Shown one piece after another: positions 1 to 10,200 of a stretch of 64,000 nt of DNA; within the stretch, counting starts at the first letter, position 1; each line of letters begins with the position of its first letter. The position numbers were made by a program, and so were the translations under genes. The stretch comes from Mesorhizobium sp. M3A.F.Ca.ET.080.04.2.1. GTDB taxonomy: Bacteria; Pseudomonadota; Alphaproteobacteria; Rhizobiales; Rhizobiaceae. The stretch is from the NCBI RefSeq assembly GCF_003952525.1, contig NZ_CP034451.1, positions 4,216,001 through 4,280,000 of the forward strand, in the 5' to 3' direction. The notes under the pieces were generated by a model. It worked only from the letters and a program-made list of their open reading frames with translations. It did not search any database and was not told the DNA's origin.

Positions 1-1618
1 CGTAGCGGAAGCGGGCGACATCGGGGTAGGCCTTCACCGCCGCCTCGCAGGCCTCCACCGCCTGGCCGCCGATCTCATTCGGCAACCGGCCCGGGACGAC
101 GCCCTGCAGGTCGAGCGGAGCGCCCGCCGCCTGATCGCAAGGGTCGATGCTTGGCGACAGCTTCATCGTCGCCTGCTTGGACGATTTGCTGGCGCGGATT
201 TGGAAGCCGACCTCGACAGGAACTGCCGAGCCGATCTGCGGCTCGTAGCGAAGATCGCCGACTTCCTTGGCCATCAGACTCGATTGAGGCGACAGAATGC
301 GATCCGGCAGGGACAATGTTCCGGTCGCCGGATAACTCGCAAGCTTCAGGCTGATCGCCGGATCCTTGGTCGGGAAGTCCAGCTTCAATGGAACCGGGCC
401 AACGCCGACAGGAATCGTGACGTCGCGGTTCTCGATCACCTTGACCGCGCCGGTGATATGGAGGCCGCGCTCCACGACCTGCTCCTTCTGCGAAGCCACG
501 ATCTGCCGACCCTCGGCGCCGCCGCCGCTCTTGATCCGCAGCACCAGAATGCCCTGGGATTGGCCGCCCCACTCGTCACGTGTGGTATAGGCCAACGTTT
601 CCACCTGTTCCTGCGCGTCGATCGTCTTGGCCACCTCCATGCGCAGGCGTGGCAGATCCTTGCCCTGTATCGGTTCGGTTACGGCGACAGGTCGGCCGTC
701 CAATGTCAGGCGCCCGAGCGTCGGAAGCGTTTCAATGCTGACGGTAACTGCGCCGCCGTCGACGTCGACCGGCTGTGGCAAGTCGAGGGCGACCGGGCCG
801 ACGCCCGACGGCACGACCTTCTCCAGCACCGGCGGCAGCGAGGGCCGGGTCGCCCGGCGCATCAGCACCACGTCGTCGATCAGCGAGGAGTTTTCCCAGG
901 GAACCTGCTTGCCGTCGGTCGCCCGCACCACATCGCGGCGCACGGCGGCCATGACGGTGCGTATCTCCTGGTTCGGCGCCAGCGCACGGCGGGAAAAGGC
1001 GGATGAAAACGGGCTGAGGCTGCCGGTCCCGTCAAAGGCAACAGCGCCAGGCTCGGTAGCGAAGGCGATCAATGTGTTCTGCGAGCTTTTCACCTGCGCC
1101 AGGCCGGTGCCGCTTGCGGTGATCAACTGGTCGCGCAGCCAATAGTCCTTGCGTGGGAACGGATTGTTGCGGCAGGCATCGAGGATGATCACCTGGATCT
1201 TCGATTTCGAGCGCAATTGCTGCAGCACGTCGTCGAGCTTGATTGCCTGGACCTCGATATCGGCCGCATCCTTCAGGGAGGCATCGACGGGGATAAGAAA
1301 GTTCTCGCCGCCGATCTGAAAGCCATGGCCCGAATAATAGACGACCGCCAGATCGGCGCCGTCCGCCGCGGCCAGATAATTGCGGAACTGTTGTTCGAAC
1401 TGCAGCTTGGTCAAGTCCTTGGCGACGAACACGTCGAAGCCGGCCAGCCGGAACGTGTTCGCCACGTCCTGAGCATCCTTGTCAGGGTTCTTGAGCGCAG
1501 GGATCTCTCGGTATTCTGAATTGCCGATTACAAGGGCAACCCGTCGATCGGCGCGAGCTTCGAACGTCGCGAAACCCACGAGGATCAAGGCTGCAAGGAA
1601 CGCGCAGCATCGCAGCAT
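1..1618 (-). CDS. secreted caspase-like (peptidase C14) protein, C-terminus cut by the window edge
   Basis: The frame opens at 1618 and stays open to the window start, giving about 539 residues without a stop. Residues 1-23 form a signal peptide ending in an ARA-type cleavage site. A caspase-like p20 domain follows, with VALVIGNSEY at 27-36, the catalytic histidine in YYSGHG (His98) and the catalytic cysteine in ILDACRNNPF (Cys149). After about residue 250 there is a long Pro/Val/Gly-rich beta-type region with no catalytic motif. Rhizobial proteins of this family often end in Sel1-type repeats, which would lie outside the window. The protein is probably periplasmic. Its substrate cannot be read from sequence. 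It is transcribed alone, downstream of rpoH2 on the same strand but 171 bp away. Confidence 0.85.
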   Translation of the reverse strand, partial: MLRCCAFLAALILVGFATFEARADRRVALVIGNSEYREIPALKNPDKDAQDVANTFRLAGFDVFVAKDLTKLQFEQQFRNYLAAADGADLAVVYYSGHGFQIGGENFLIPVDASLKDAADIEVQAIKLDDVLQQLRSKSKIQVIILDACRNNPFPRKDYWLRDQLITASGTGLAQVKSSQNTLIAFATEPGAVAFDGTGSLSPFSSAFSRRALAPNQEIRTVMAAVRRDVVRATDGKQVPWENSSLIDDVVLMRRATRPSLPPVLEKVVPSGVGPVALDLPQPVDVDGGAVTVSIETLPTLGRLTLDGRPVAVTEPIQGKDLPRLRMEVAKTIDAQEQVETLAYTTRDEWGGQSQGILVLRIKSGGGAEGRQIVASQKEQVVERGLHITGAVKVIENRDVTIPVGVGPVPLKLDFPTKDPAISLKLASYPATGTLSLPDRILSPQSSLMAKEVGDLRYEPQIGSAVPVEVGFQIRASKSSKQATMKLSPSIDPCDQAAGAPLDLQGVVPGRLPNEIGGQAVEACEAAVKAYPDVARFRY

Positions 1619-1789
1619 CGCAAATCCTCACCCGCTATCGTCTGTCGGCTTCATGAAAGGCCAGTCGGCGCGCGCGGTCTGTTAAAGAATTCACAATCCG
1701 CAGATAGTTAAGAACAAATCCGCCCCGATGGCGAGATATTCTTATTTAGTAATTTTTTAAATTGGCAAATGCGAGTCGCCGCATAGCTC

Positions 1790-2653
<864 letters not shown>

Positions 2654-2961
2654 GGCGGTTTCCGTTGGCGGCTATGTTCATCGATGGTGGTTGAAATGGC
2701 GGCGCCGCGCCCTACAACAGCCAGCAACGTGCCAGGCGCGGGATTGGTTCCGATGCAACCCGTTGGCGCGCGACCCGGCGCGCGGTGCGAACACGACCGT
2801 CGCGGGCAGGCCGATTGGCGAGAGGCGGAGTCTTTTGAGAATTGCATTCCCGAGATGCCCGATTTTTGAAATCGCGTTCCTTATTTCGCCGAGTTCCATC
2901 TGCCAGTTTCCAGGCTCTCACAAACGCGCCGGCGCACCGGTCAAGACGGGATCACAGAAAA
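2654..2961. other. gene-free divergent promoter region between rpoH2 and the amino acid ABC operon
   Basis: These 308 bases separate rpoH2 (leftward) from the binding-protein gene (rightward). Several open frames cross the stretch, but none has a recognisable protein or a convincing ribosome binding site. It probably holds both promoters. I see no clear inverted repeat or consensus promoter that I would name. Confidence 0.5.
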
Positions 2962-3735
2962 ATGAAATGGCTCAAATCGCTCATCATCGCCGGAACGCTG
3001 CAGGCTCTGGCGATTGCCGCCGGACACGCCGGCGCCAATCTCGACCAGATCAAGCAGGCGGGCGTCATCAAGGTCGGCACGGAAGGCACCTACGCGCCCT
3101 TCACCTATCATGACGCGTCAGGCGCCCTGGTCGGCTTCGATGTCGAGATCGCCAAGGCGATCGGCGAGAAGCTCGGCGTCAAGGTCGAATTCCTCGAGGG
3201 CAAATGGGACGGTCTGATCGCAGGTCTCGACGCCAACCGCTACGATGCCGTCATCAACGAGGTCGGCATCACGGACGCCCGCAAGGCCAAGTATGATTTC
3301 TCCGATCCCTACATTGCCTCCAAGGCGGTGCTGATCGTTCGTGGCGACAACACCGACATCAAGACCTTTGCCGACCTCAAGGGCAAGAAGGCGGCGCAGT
3401 CGCTGACGTCCAACTTCGGCAAGCTTGCCGAGAAGAACGGCGCCGAGCTGGTCGGCACCGACGGCTTCGACCAGTCGATCCAGCTGCTCTTGACCGGCCG
3501 CGCCGACGCCACCATCAACGACAGCCTGTCCTTCCTCGACTTCAAGAAACACAAGCCTGACGCCAATGTGAAGATCGCCGCGCAGGAAGAGAACGCCGAC
3601 TATTCCGGTGTCATCGTGCGCAAGGGCGATCCGGAACTGGTCGCGGCCATCAACAAGGCGCTGGCCGACATCAAGGCCGACGGCACCTACAAGAAGATCG
3701 CCGACACTTATTTCGGCCAGGACGTTTCGCAGTAA
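2962..3735 (+). CDS. polar amino acid ABC transporter, periplasmic binding protein
   Basis: This 257-residue protein has a signal peptide (MKWLKSLIIAGTLQALAIAAGHAGA) followed by a bacterial extracellular solute-binding family 3 fold. KVGTEGTYAPFTYHD and GFDVEIAKAIGEKLG are the ligand-binding start of lobe 1, and DAVINEVGITDARKAKYDFS matches cystine/polar amino acid binders such as FliY/TcyA. A longer frame opens upstream at 2842, but only the 2962 start leaves the signal peptide at the N-terminus. Permease and ATPase genes follow, so this is the binding component of a three-gene importer. Cystine or a related polar amino acid is an inference from resemblance only. Confidence 0.9.
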   Translation: MKWLKSLIIAGTLQALAIAAGHAGANLDQIKQAGVIKVGTEGTYAPFTYHDASGALVGFDVEIAKAIGEKLGVKVEFLEGKWDGLIAGLDANRYDAVINEVGITDARKAKYDFSDPYIASKAVLIVRGDNTDIKTFADLKGKKAAQSLTSNFGKLAEKNGAELVGTDGFDQSIQLLLTGRADATINDSLSFLDFKKHKPDANVKIAAQEENADYSGVIVRKGDPELVAAINKALADIKADGTYKKIADTYFGQDVSQ

Positions 3736-3761
3736 GGCATACCGCCTTTCCTTCTTGAATC

Positions 3762-3795
3762 CCGGCGGGCCGTCTTCGATGGTCCGCCGGTTTTT
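3762..3795 (+). terminator. hairpin plus T-run between binding protein and permease genes
   Basis: A 10-bp stem (3762-3771 with 3781-3790, one G-T pair) has a 9-base loop and is followed by TTTTT. It has the form of an intrinsic terminator but sits inside an ABC operon. It probably lets most transcripts stop after the binding protein, which is needed in excess, while some read through into the permease gene. Confidence 0.75.
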
Positions 3796-3857
3796 GCGTG
3801 ATGGTCCTTTGAGGATGCCAGGCAAGACGCTGTCGCGTCCGAAAGGAGAAGGGCTCC

Positions 3858-4538
3858 GTGCCGCACTGGTTGCAACTGATGCTGGAGTCGCTGCCGACGT
3901 TGCTGTGGGCGGCGCTGATCTTCACCGTGCCGCTGACGCTGCTGTCGTTCGCCTTCGGGCTCCTTGCCGGGCTGGTCACGGCACTGATCCGGCTGTTCGG
4001 CCCGAAACCGCTGGTCGCGCTCGTCCGCTTCTATGTCTGGATCTTCCGCGGCACGCCGCTGCTGGTGCAACTTTTCCTGATTTTCTACGGGCTGCCCTCT
4101 GTCGGCGTCCTGCTCGATGCCTTTCCGGCCGCGCTGATCGGCTTCACCCTCAACATCGGCGCCTACAGTTCGGAGATCATTCGCGCCGTCATCGGCTCAG
4201 TGCCGAAGGGACAGTGGGAGGCGTCCTATTCCATCGGCATGACCTGGAGCCAGGCGATGCGACGCACCATCCTGCCGCAAGCCGGGCGTGTCGCAGTGCC
4301 GCCGCTCTCCAACACCTTCATCTCGCTGGTCAAGGACACTTCGCTGGCCGCCGCCATCACCGTGCCCGAGATGTTCCAGGCGGCGCAGCGCATCGTCGCC
4401 ACCACCTACGAGCCGCTGATCCTCTATGTCGAGGCGGCGGCGCTCTACCTGGTCATGAGCTCGGTGCTGTCGGCGCTGCAGGCGCGGCTGGAGGTGCGCC
4501 TCAACCGCTATGGCGGCTTCCTGGAGGCGAACGCATGA
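3858..4538 (+). CDS. polar amino acid ABC transporter, permease
   Basis: This 226-residue inner-membrane protein of the HisM/TcyL type has about five hydrophobic spans. The EAA-loop region around IGSVPKGQWEASYSIGMTW contacts the ATPase, and the family signature LVRFYVWIFRGTPLLVQLF is present near residues 50-70. The start is GTG at 3858, chosen because AAAGGAGAA (3842-3850) lies at the proper distance. The gene ends in ATGA, overlapping the start of the ATPase gene by four bases, so the two are translationally coupled. A single permease gene in this operon implies a homodimeric channel. Confidence 0.92.
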   Translation: MPHWLQLMLESLPTLLWAALIFTVPLTLLSFAFGLLAGLVTALIRLFGPKPLVALVRFYVWIFRGTPLLVQLFLIFYGLPSVGVLLDAFPAALIGFTLNIGAYSSEIIRAVIGSVPKGQWEASYSIGMTWSQAMRRTILPQAGRVAVPPLSNTFISLVKDTSLAAAITVPEMFQAAQRIVATTYEPLILYVEAAALYLVMSSVLSALQARLEVRLNRYGGFLEANA

Positions 4539-5320
4539 TCGGCCTCACCAACATCGAGAAGCGCTTCGGCGACAACCTGGTGCTGAAGGGCGTCACCGTC
4601 AGCATCGACGAAGGCAGCGTGACCGCCCTGGTCGGTCCCTCCGGTGGGGGCAAGAGCACGTTGTTGCGCTGCATCAACCTGCTGGAAATGCCGACCTCCG
4701 GCACCTTGCGGATCGGCGATGAGACACTGGAGTTCCGGCCGGGCGGCAAGGTGGCGGCAAAGGATGTCCAGCGCATCCGTCTGCAGACCGGCATGGTGTT
4801 CCAGAACTTCCAGCTGTTCCCGCATCGCACCGCGATCGAGAATGTCATGGAAGGGCTGGTGACGGTGCTGAAATGGCCTGAGCCGAGGGCGCGCGAGCGG
4901 GCGCTGGCGCTGCTCGACAAGGTCGGCATGGGGCACAAGACCGATGCCTGGCCGGCGACGCTCTCCGGCGGTCAGCAGCAGCGCGTGGCGATCGCGCGGG
5001 CGCTGGCGCCGTCGCCCAGGGTGCTGCTTTGCGACGAGCCGACCTCGGCGCTCGATCCGGAGCTGGCGCAGGAAGTGGTCGAGGTGCTCGGCCAGCTTGC
5101 TCGCGAGGGCACGACCATGGTGATGGCCACCCATGATCTCAGGCTCGCCTCCAAGATCGCGCAGGAGGTGGTGTTCCTCGATGCCGGCGCCATCGTCGAG
5201 AAGGGCCCGGCCTCGGTGGTGTTCGACAATCCGCAGCGCGAGCGGACCAGGCGCTTCATTGCCTCGTTGCGGCAGGAGGAGGCGCAGAAGGAAGCCGGCA
5301 GCGGCGCGAGCGGTGTGTAA
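4535..5320 (+). CDS. polar amino acid ABC transporter, ATP-binding protein
   Basis: This 261-residue ATPase energises the importer encoded with it. It carries a Walker A (GPSGGGKST), a Q-loop (GMVFQNFQLFPH), the LSGGQQQR signature, Walker B (VLLCDEPTSALDP) and the H-loop (MVMATHDL), in the order and spacing of the GlnQ/HisP group. The C-terminal segment after residue 245 is a charged tail. The start ATG at 4535 overlaps the permease stop codon. No gene follows on this strand. Confidence 0.93.
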   Translation: MIGLTNIEKRFGDNLVLKGVTVSIDEGSVTALVGPSGGGKSTLLRCINLLEMPTSGTLRIGDETLEFRPGGKVAAKDVQRIRLQTGMVFQNFQLFPHRTAIENVMEGLVTVLKWPEPRARERALALLDKVGMGHKTDAWPATLSGGQQQRVAIARALAPSPRVLLCDEPTSALDPELAQEVVEVLGQLAREGTTMVMATHDLRLASKIAQEVVFLDAGAIVEKGPASVVFDNPQRERTRRFIASLRQEEAQKEAGSGASGV

Positions 5321-5390
5321 TGCATAGTCGCCCGGAATGTGCCGCGGTTCTGGCAACGACATTCATCAGGCTCAAGTATCCTGTCTTCAA

Positions 5391-5420
5391 AAACAAAAAC
5401 CCGGCGCTCGGCCGGGTTTT
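5391..5420 (-). terminator. bidirectional intrinsic terminator downstream of carD
   Basis: A perfect 10-bp stem (5396-5405 with 5411-5420) encloses a 5-base loop. On the minus strand it is followed by TTTTTGTTTTT, which fits the 3' end of carD. On the plus strand the TTTT run could also stop the ABC operon arriving from the left. Confidence 0.85.
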
Positions 5421-5443
5421 CGTGTCGTGGTGAGCAAAAAGCC

Positions 5444-6025
5444 TCAGGCTGCTTCGTCCTGCTCGGCTTCCTCATTGTCGGCCTTGGCGCCGCGCTTCGG
5501 CCCCTTGTTGAGGTTGACCTCGATGAGGCGAACCGCTTCGGTCTCCGACATGCGGTTGACGGCGGCGATCTCGCGCGCCATGCGGTCCAGCGCGGCTTCA
5601 TAGAGCTGGCGCTCGGAATAGGACTGTTCCGGCTGGTTGTCGGCACGGTAGAGGTCGCGCACGACTTCCGAAATCGAGATCAGGTCGCCGGAGTTGATCT
5701 TGGCATCATATTCCTGGGCGCGGCGCGACCACATGGTGCGCTTGATGCGGGCGCGGCCCTGCACCACCTTCAGCGCGCGGTCGACATAATCCTCTTCCGA
5801 CAGCTTGCGCATGCCGATCGAGGTCGCCTTGGCGACCGGCACCTTGAGCCGCATCTTGTCCTTCTGGAAATCGATTACGAACAGTTCCAGCTTGTGGCCC
5901 GCAACCTCTTGCTCGTCGATGGACACGATCTGGCCGACGCCGTGGGCCGGGTAGACGATGAACTCGCCGGTCTTGAAACCGTGACGCGCTGCACTGGACT
6001 TCTTCTGCGGGGTGATCGTTGCCAT
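5444..6025 (-). CDS. carD: CarD/CdnL-family RNA polymerase-binding regulator
   Basis: This 193-residue protein has an N-terminal CarD-type RNA polymerase interaction domain (residues about 15-75, with FKTGEFIVYPAHGVGQI and KLELFVIDF). A helical C-terminal domain follows, with REIAAVNRMSETEAVRLIEVNL near residues 148-170. A short acidic tail (DNEEAEQDEAA) ends the protein. In alphaproteobacteria CdnL/CarD stabilises the open complex at rRNA and other growth promoters. It sits in the usual rhizobial order after the ferredoxin gene and ends at a strong terminator. Confidence 0.93.
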   Translation of the reverse strand: MATITPQKKSSAARHGFKTGEFIVYPAHGVGQIVSIDEQEVAGHKLELFVIDFQKDKMRLKVPVAKATSIGMRKLSEEDYVDRALKVVQGRARIKRTMWSRRAQEYDAKINSGDLISISEVVRDLYRADNQPEQSYSERQLYEAALDRMAREIAAVNRMSETEAVRLIEVNLNKGPKRGAKADNEEAEQDEAA

Positions 6026-6398
6026 TACGCCGTGAACTCCTTAGTTGTAGCGCCGGCATGGCGGCGCCGGCAAAACCCACGTGGTCGGCGGTCGCCGACT
6101 GTCAGCCGCGCACAGATGAGCCACCGGAAAAGCCGAGACGAGCTAACCGCATCATGATGCGACCGCCTGCCCCAGATCGCTCTGGTCCGGATGGAAAGCT
6201 CACCTTTCAGTGATTTGGGGCGTTAGCGCCATAAATCGACGTTGTGTCACCGGCATGTTTAGCTGATGTAACACAAAAAGTCGGAAGAATCAAGGTTTTG
6301 CTGCGGTCGCTAACAACGAACGCCATCGCTGCCTGTCAAGACAGTTATTGTGTCGGTCGTGTCATGCGGCGGTCATCGCAAGGCAGCCGCCGCGGATG
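6026..6398. other. gene-free region between fdxA and carD
   Basis: No convincing gene is present in these 373 bases. The stretch should carry the fdxA 3' end and the carD promoter, both on the minus strand. It is more AT-rich around 6230-6300. Small dyads are visible (for example CCAGA-TCGC-TCTGG near 6173-6186), but none has a T-run. A minus-strand TTGACA lies near 6340, about 300 bases upstream of carD, without a good partner -10. Confidence 0.4.
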
Positions 6399-6737
6399 TC
6401 AGTCGCCTTCGCCGGGCTCGGGCGAGAAATACTTCTCGAATTTTCCGGTCTCGCCGTCGAAGGCCTTGGCGTCGGCAGGCGGTTCCTTCTTGGCCGTGAT
6501 GTTCGGCCATTTCTCCGCATATTCGGTGTTGACCTGCAGCCATTTCTCGAGCCCCGGCTCGGTATCGGGCTTGATCGCGTCAGCCGGGCATTCCGGCTCG
6601 CAGACGCCGCAGTCGATGCACTCGTCGGGATGGATGACGAGCATGTTCTCGCCTTCATAGAAACAGTCGACCGGACAGACCTCGATGCAGTCCATGTATT
6701 TGCATTTTATGCAATTATCGGTCACGACATAGGTCAT
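6399..6737 (-). CDS. fdxA: seven-iron ferredoxin (3Fe-4S/4Fe-4S)
   Basis: This 112-residue protein starts [22 protein letters not shown]. The cysteine pattern near the N-terminus (C9, C12, C17, C21) lets one cluster be 3Fe-4S, and [12 protein letters not shown] supplies the second, 4Fe-4S cluster. The rest matches the FdxA type with an acidic C-terminal extension. An upstream open frame extends much further, but only the ATG at 6737 gives the family N-terminus. It is a cytoplasmic electron carrier. The neighbours (helicase, S4 protein, carD) are a conserved rhizobial order rather than a shared pathway. Confidence 0.95.
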   Translation of the reverse strand: MTYVVTDNCIKCKYMDCIEVCPVDCFYEGENMLVIHPDECIDCGVCEPECPADAIKPDTEPGLEKWLQVNTEYAEKWPNITAKKEPPADAKAFDGETGKFEKYFSPEPGEGD

Positions 6738-6879
6738 CGCAGGCTCCGGGACGTCCCGTCTTTGCAGGGCTTTTTCAGGTGAGGTACCGCCTTTGCCGGT
6801 CGCTTGCAAGGGCGCAGCTTGTCGGCTGAACCGGCGTTTCCGGATTGCATTTCCAACAAGCGCCCGGCAATCGATCGGA

Positions 6880-7266
6880 TCAATCTTCGCCGAGCAGCCG
6901 GTCGGTCTGGCGGCGTTCCCTTTTGGTCGGCCGGCCGCTGCCGGCCTCGCGCAGTGCCGGAATGGCGTCCGGGACCGCCTCGCCCTTCGGGGTAGGCGGC
7001 GGCGACATGTCCTCATAGAGCAGCCGCGCCTCTTCGGCCGGACCGCGTCGGGTTCCGGGCCCAAGCACCTTCCAGACCAGGATGCGCCCCTCAAGCGTGA
7101 TGGTCAGCACGTCGCCCGGCTTGACCAGATCGGAGGCCTGCGCTGCTTTGTCGCGATTGATGCGGACCCGCCCGGCAACGACGATCTTCGCAGCCAGCGA
7201 GCGTGATTTCACCGCACGCGAGAAGAACAGCCATTTGTCGATGCGCTGGCGGCCTTCTCCAACCAT
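6880..7266 (-). CDS. S4-domain RNA-binding protein, HSP15-like
   Basis: This 128-residue protein opens with an S4 RNA-binding domain (residues about 8-60), including [20 protein letters not shown] and [21 protein letters not shown]. The C-terminal half is charged and probably disordered. HSP15 in Escherichia coli binds stalled 50S subunits carrying nascent chains, and the same role is a reasonable guess here. The start lies 15 bases after the helicase stop on the same strand, so the two RNA-related genes are probably cotranscribed. Confidence 0.88.
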   Translation of the reverse strand: MVGEGRQRIDKWLFFSRAVKSRSLAAKIVVAGRVRINRDKAAQASDLVKPGDVLTITLEGRILVWKVLGPGTRRGPAEEARLLYEDMSPPPTPKGEAVPDAIPALREAGSGRPTKRERRQTDRLLGED

Positions 7267-7281
7267 CGCAACCGGCCGACG

Positions 7282-10200
7282 CTATTTCTTCAGCTGGTCG
7301 CGCAGGGCGGCGAGCTTGGCGAAAGGCGAATCCGGATCGAAGCGCTGCGGGCGCTCCTCGCGCGGCTTGCCCTGGAAGCTCGGCTTGCCGGCGGCATTTT
7401 CCTTGGCGTCCTGCCTGTTGCCTTTCCAGTCGGGCCGAGCCTCACGGCGCTCGGGGCGCTCGCCTTGCGGCCGTCCTTCGCGCCGTTCGCCGGTCTCGCG
7501 CTCCGGCCTGGGCTTGAACTTGCTGCGATCGAAGCGCGGCTTGCCGGCGCCGTCGCGCTGATCGCGTCGACCTTCTTGCCCTGACCGATTGCCGGGTTGT
7601 CCGCTTGCGGCATCGGCCTGGCCCTCGCGGGCAGCCTTCCCGGTGCGCGAACGGTTGTCGTGGTGGCGGTGGCGCGGGCGCTGGTGGTCGAAGCGGGCCT
7701 GGCGCCATAGCAGGATCGGCTTGGGTTCTTCCTGCTCGGACGGGCTTCCCGCGGTGTCAGCCTCGCCCGAAAGGCCGGCGCGCAACGGCGGGGCAGCGTC
7801 AGCGGCAGCAGTGCCTGCATCGTCGGCGCCATCACCCGCTTCGCTTCGCGCCGCGGCATCCCCCATCGAGGAGGAGGCAAGGGCGTCGGCGCTCTCGGCC
7901 GACTCGGGCACGGCGAAATTCTCCTCCGCAGGATGGGCCACTTCCGCAACCTCGACGGCAGCTTCTGCCGGCTCTTCCGCGACAGGTTCCGCTGCCGCTT
8001 CCGTGCCGGCTTCAGCGGCAACTTCGGGCGCTTCGACGACGCCTGCCGGCTCCGAACCTTCGACCGATGCTGCGGCAATCGCGTCTGTCGCCGCAGCTTC
8101 TGCTTGCGCCGCCTGGCTGGCGCGAGCCGCCTCTTCGGCCGCGAGCTTGGCCGCGGCGGCTTCGCGAGCCGCGTTGTCCTGCGCCTCCAGCTTGGCCTTC
8201 ACCTCGGCCGCCGGCTTTGGTTCGGCGCGGTAGCCCAGGCCTTTGAGGATTTCTTCCATGTCGTCGGCGGTGGCGCCGAGGATCGACATCATCGGCGGCG
8301 TCACCATGAAGGCGTGGCCGTCATAGGCGCCGTCGGGACGCTGGCCGAGGCCGGGCTTCCAGTTGGTCGCCGGTCGGATGAGATCGGCCAGTCGCTCCAG
8401 TATGTCGACGCGAACGGCGCGGCGGCCGAGATTGCGGTAGCCGGCAAGCTTGTAGAAAGTCTTGTCGAAGGCTGGGTCGATGACCACGGATGTGCGGCCC
8501 GACGCCAGAGCGTGGACGACATCGCCAAAGCCGGGTTTGTCCTTGCCGTCGCTCTGCAGCGCCCAGAGCAGCGTGACCAGCCCGGCGGGCGCCGGCTTGA
8601 TCAGCGCCGGCACGAAGACGTGGTAGGCGCCGAAGCGCACGCCAAGCCGGCGCAGCGCCGCACGTCCTTCCTGGTCGAGCGACTTCATCTCGTCGGCGAT
8701 ATCGCGGCGATTGATGAGGCCGAAATGCTCGACGAGCTGGAAGGCGATGCCGCGGCCGATGCCGGTGAGCTGCTCGGCGTTCTTGAGGTCGACCAGTGGC
8801 TTCAGGAGGGATTCGATCTGGTAGTTGACGAAGCGCTCGGCGCGCGCTGCCACCTTGTCGCGGGCCGGGCCGGTGAGCTGCTCGTCGGCGAGCAGCACCA
8901 GCCGCGGCTTCAACGCTTCGTCGCCGGAAACCAGTGTGCCGATGGGGGCGCCGATCCAGCGCAGGATGCCGTCCGAGCCAAGCGCCAGGTCGCCATTGGC
9001 GCAGGCGGCAAAGCGTTCGGCGCGTGCCTCGAACTCGGCCGCAAGCGCCTTCTGCGCGGCGGTGCGCACCGCCTTGGCGTCCTCGCCGCCGGCGCTCTGG
9101 TCGGCGGTGAAGCGGAAACCCTGCAACTCGCCGACATGATGGCCTTCGACGAGGACGGTTCCGGTTGGGCTGATTTCGGCTTCAGGCATGGTATTTTCTC
9201 TAAGGCGCCGCATGAGGACGGAAGTCCTGCGGTCTACGAAGCGTTTCGTCAACCGCTCATGCAACGCATCGGACAATCTGTCTTCGATTTCGCGTGTCTT
9301 TTCCCGCCAGTGTGCCTGATCGGCCAGCCAGCCTGGGCGGTTGGAGACGAAGGTCCAGGTGCGGATCTGGGCGATCCGGTGCGACAGCGTGTCGATATCG
9401 CCGTCCGTGGTGTCGGCGCGCCGAACCTGCTCGGCCATGTAGTTCTCATCGACATGGCCATGGCGGGCAAGATCCATGTAGATCGAGGCGATGAGGTCGG
9501 CGTGCTGAGCGGGCGCGATCTTGCGGTAGTCCGGCAGGGCGCAGGCCTCCCAGAGCAGCGCCACGCGCTCGGGGCTGTTGGCGAGCGCGCGGATATCCGC
9601 GTCACGAGACAGGTGCTCGAGCGCCTGGGCGTCTACTGCCGGAAGGGCGCGCGTCAGGCCTTCGACCGGCGCGTTGGTCTCGATCGAGCGCTTCAGCGCG
9701 TCGAGGCTGGCGAAATCGAAATCGGCGGTGCGCCACTGCAGCACCTTCACCGGGTCGAAATCGTGCGCCTCGATCTTCTTGACCAGATCCTCGTCGAACG
9801 GGTCGACCTGGCCGGTGACGCCGAACGTGCCGTCGCGCAGGTGCCGGCCGGCGCGGCCGGCGATCTGGCCGAGCTCGGCGGCGGTCAGATTGCGATATTG
9901 ATAGCCGTCGAACTTGCGGTTCTGGGCAAAGGCGACGTGCTCGAGATCGAGGTTCAGCCCCATGCCGATGGCGTCGGTGGCGACGAGATAATCGACGTCG
10001 CCCGACTGGAACAGCGCCACCTGGGCATTGCGGGTGCGGGGCGAGAGCGCACCGAGCACGACGGCGGCACCGCCCTGCTGGCGGCGGATCAGTTCGGCGA
10101 TGGCGTAGACTTCGTCGGCGGAGAAGGCGACGATCGCCGTGCGCCGCGGCAGGCGGGTGAGCTTCTTCGAGCCGGCATAGGCCAGGTGCGACAGCCGTGG

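Noticed and set aside
5321..5390. Small coding frame after the first ABC operon
   Set aside because: There is no start with a ribosome binding site, and the short frame runs into the carD terminator.
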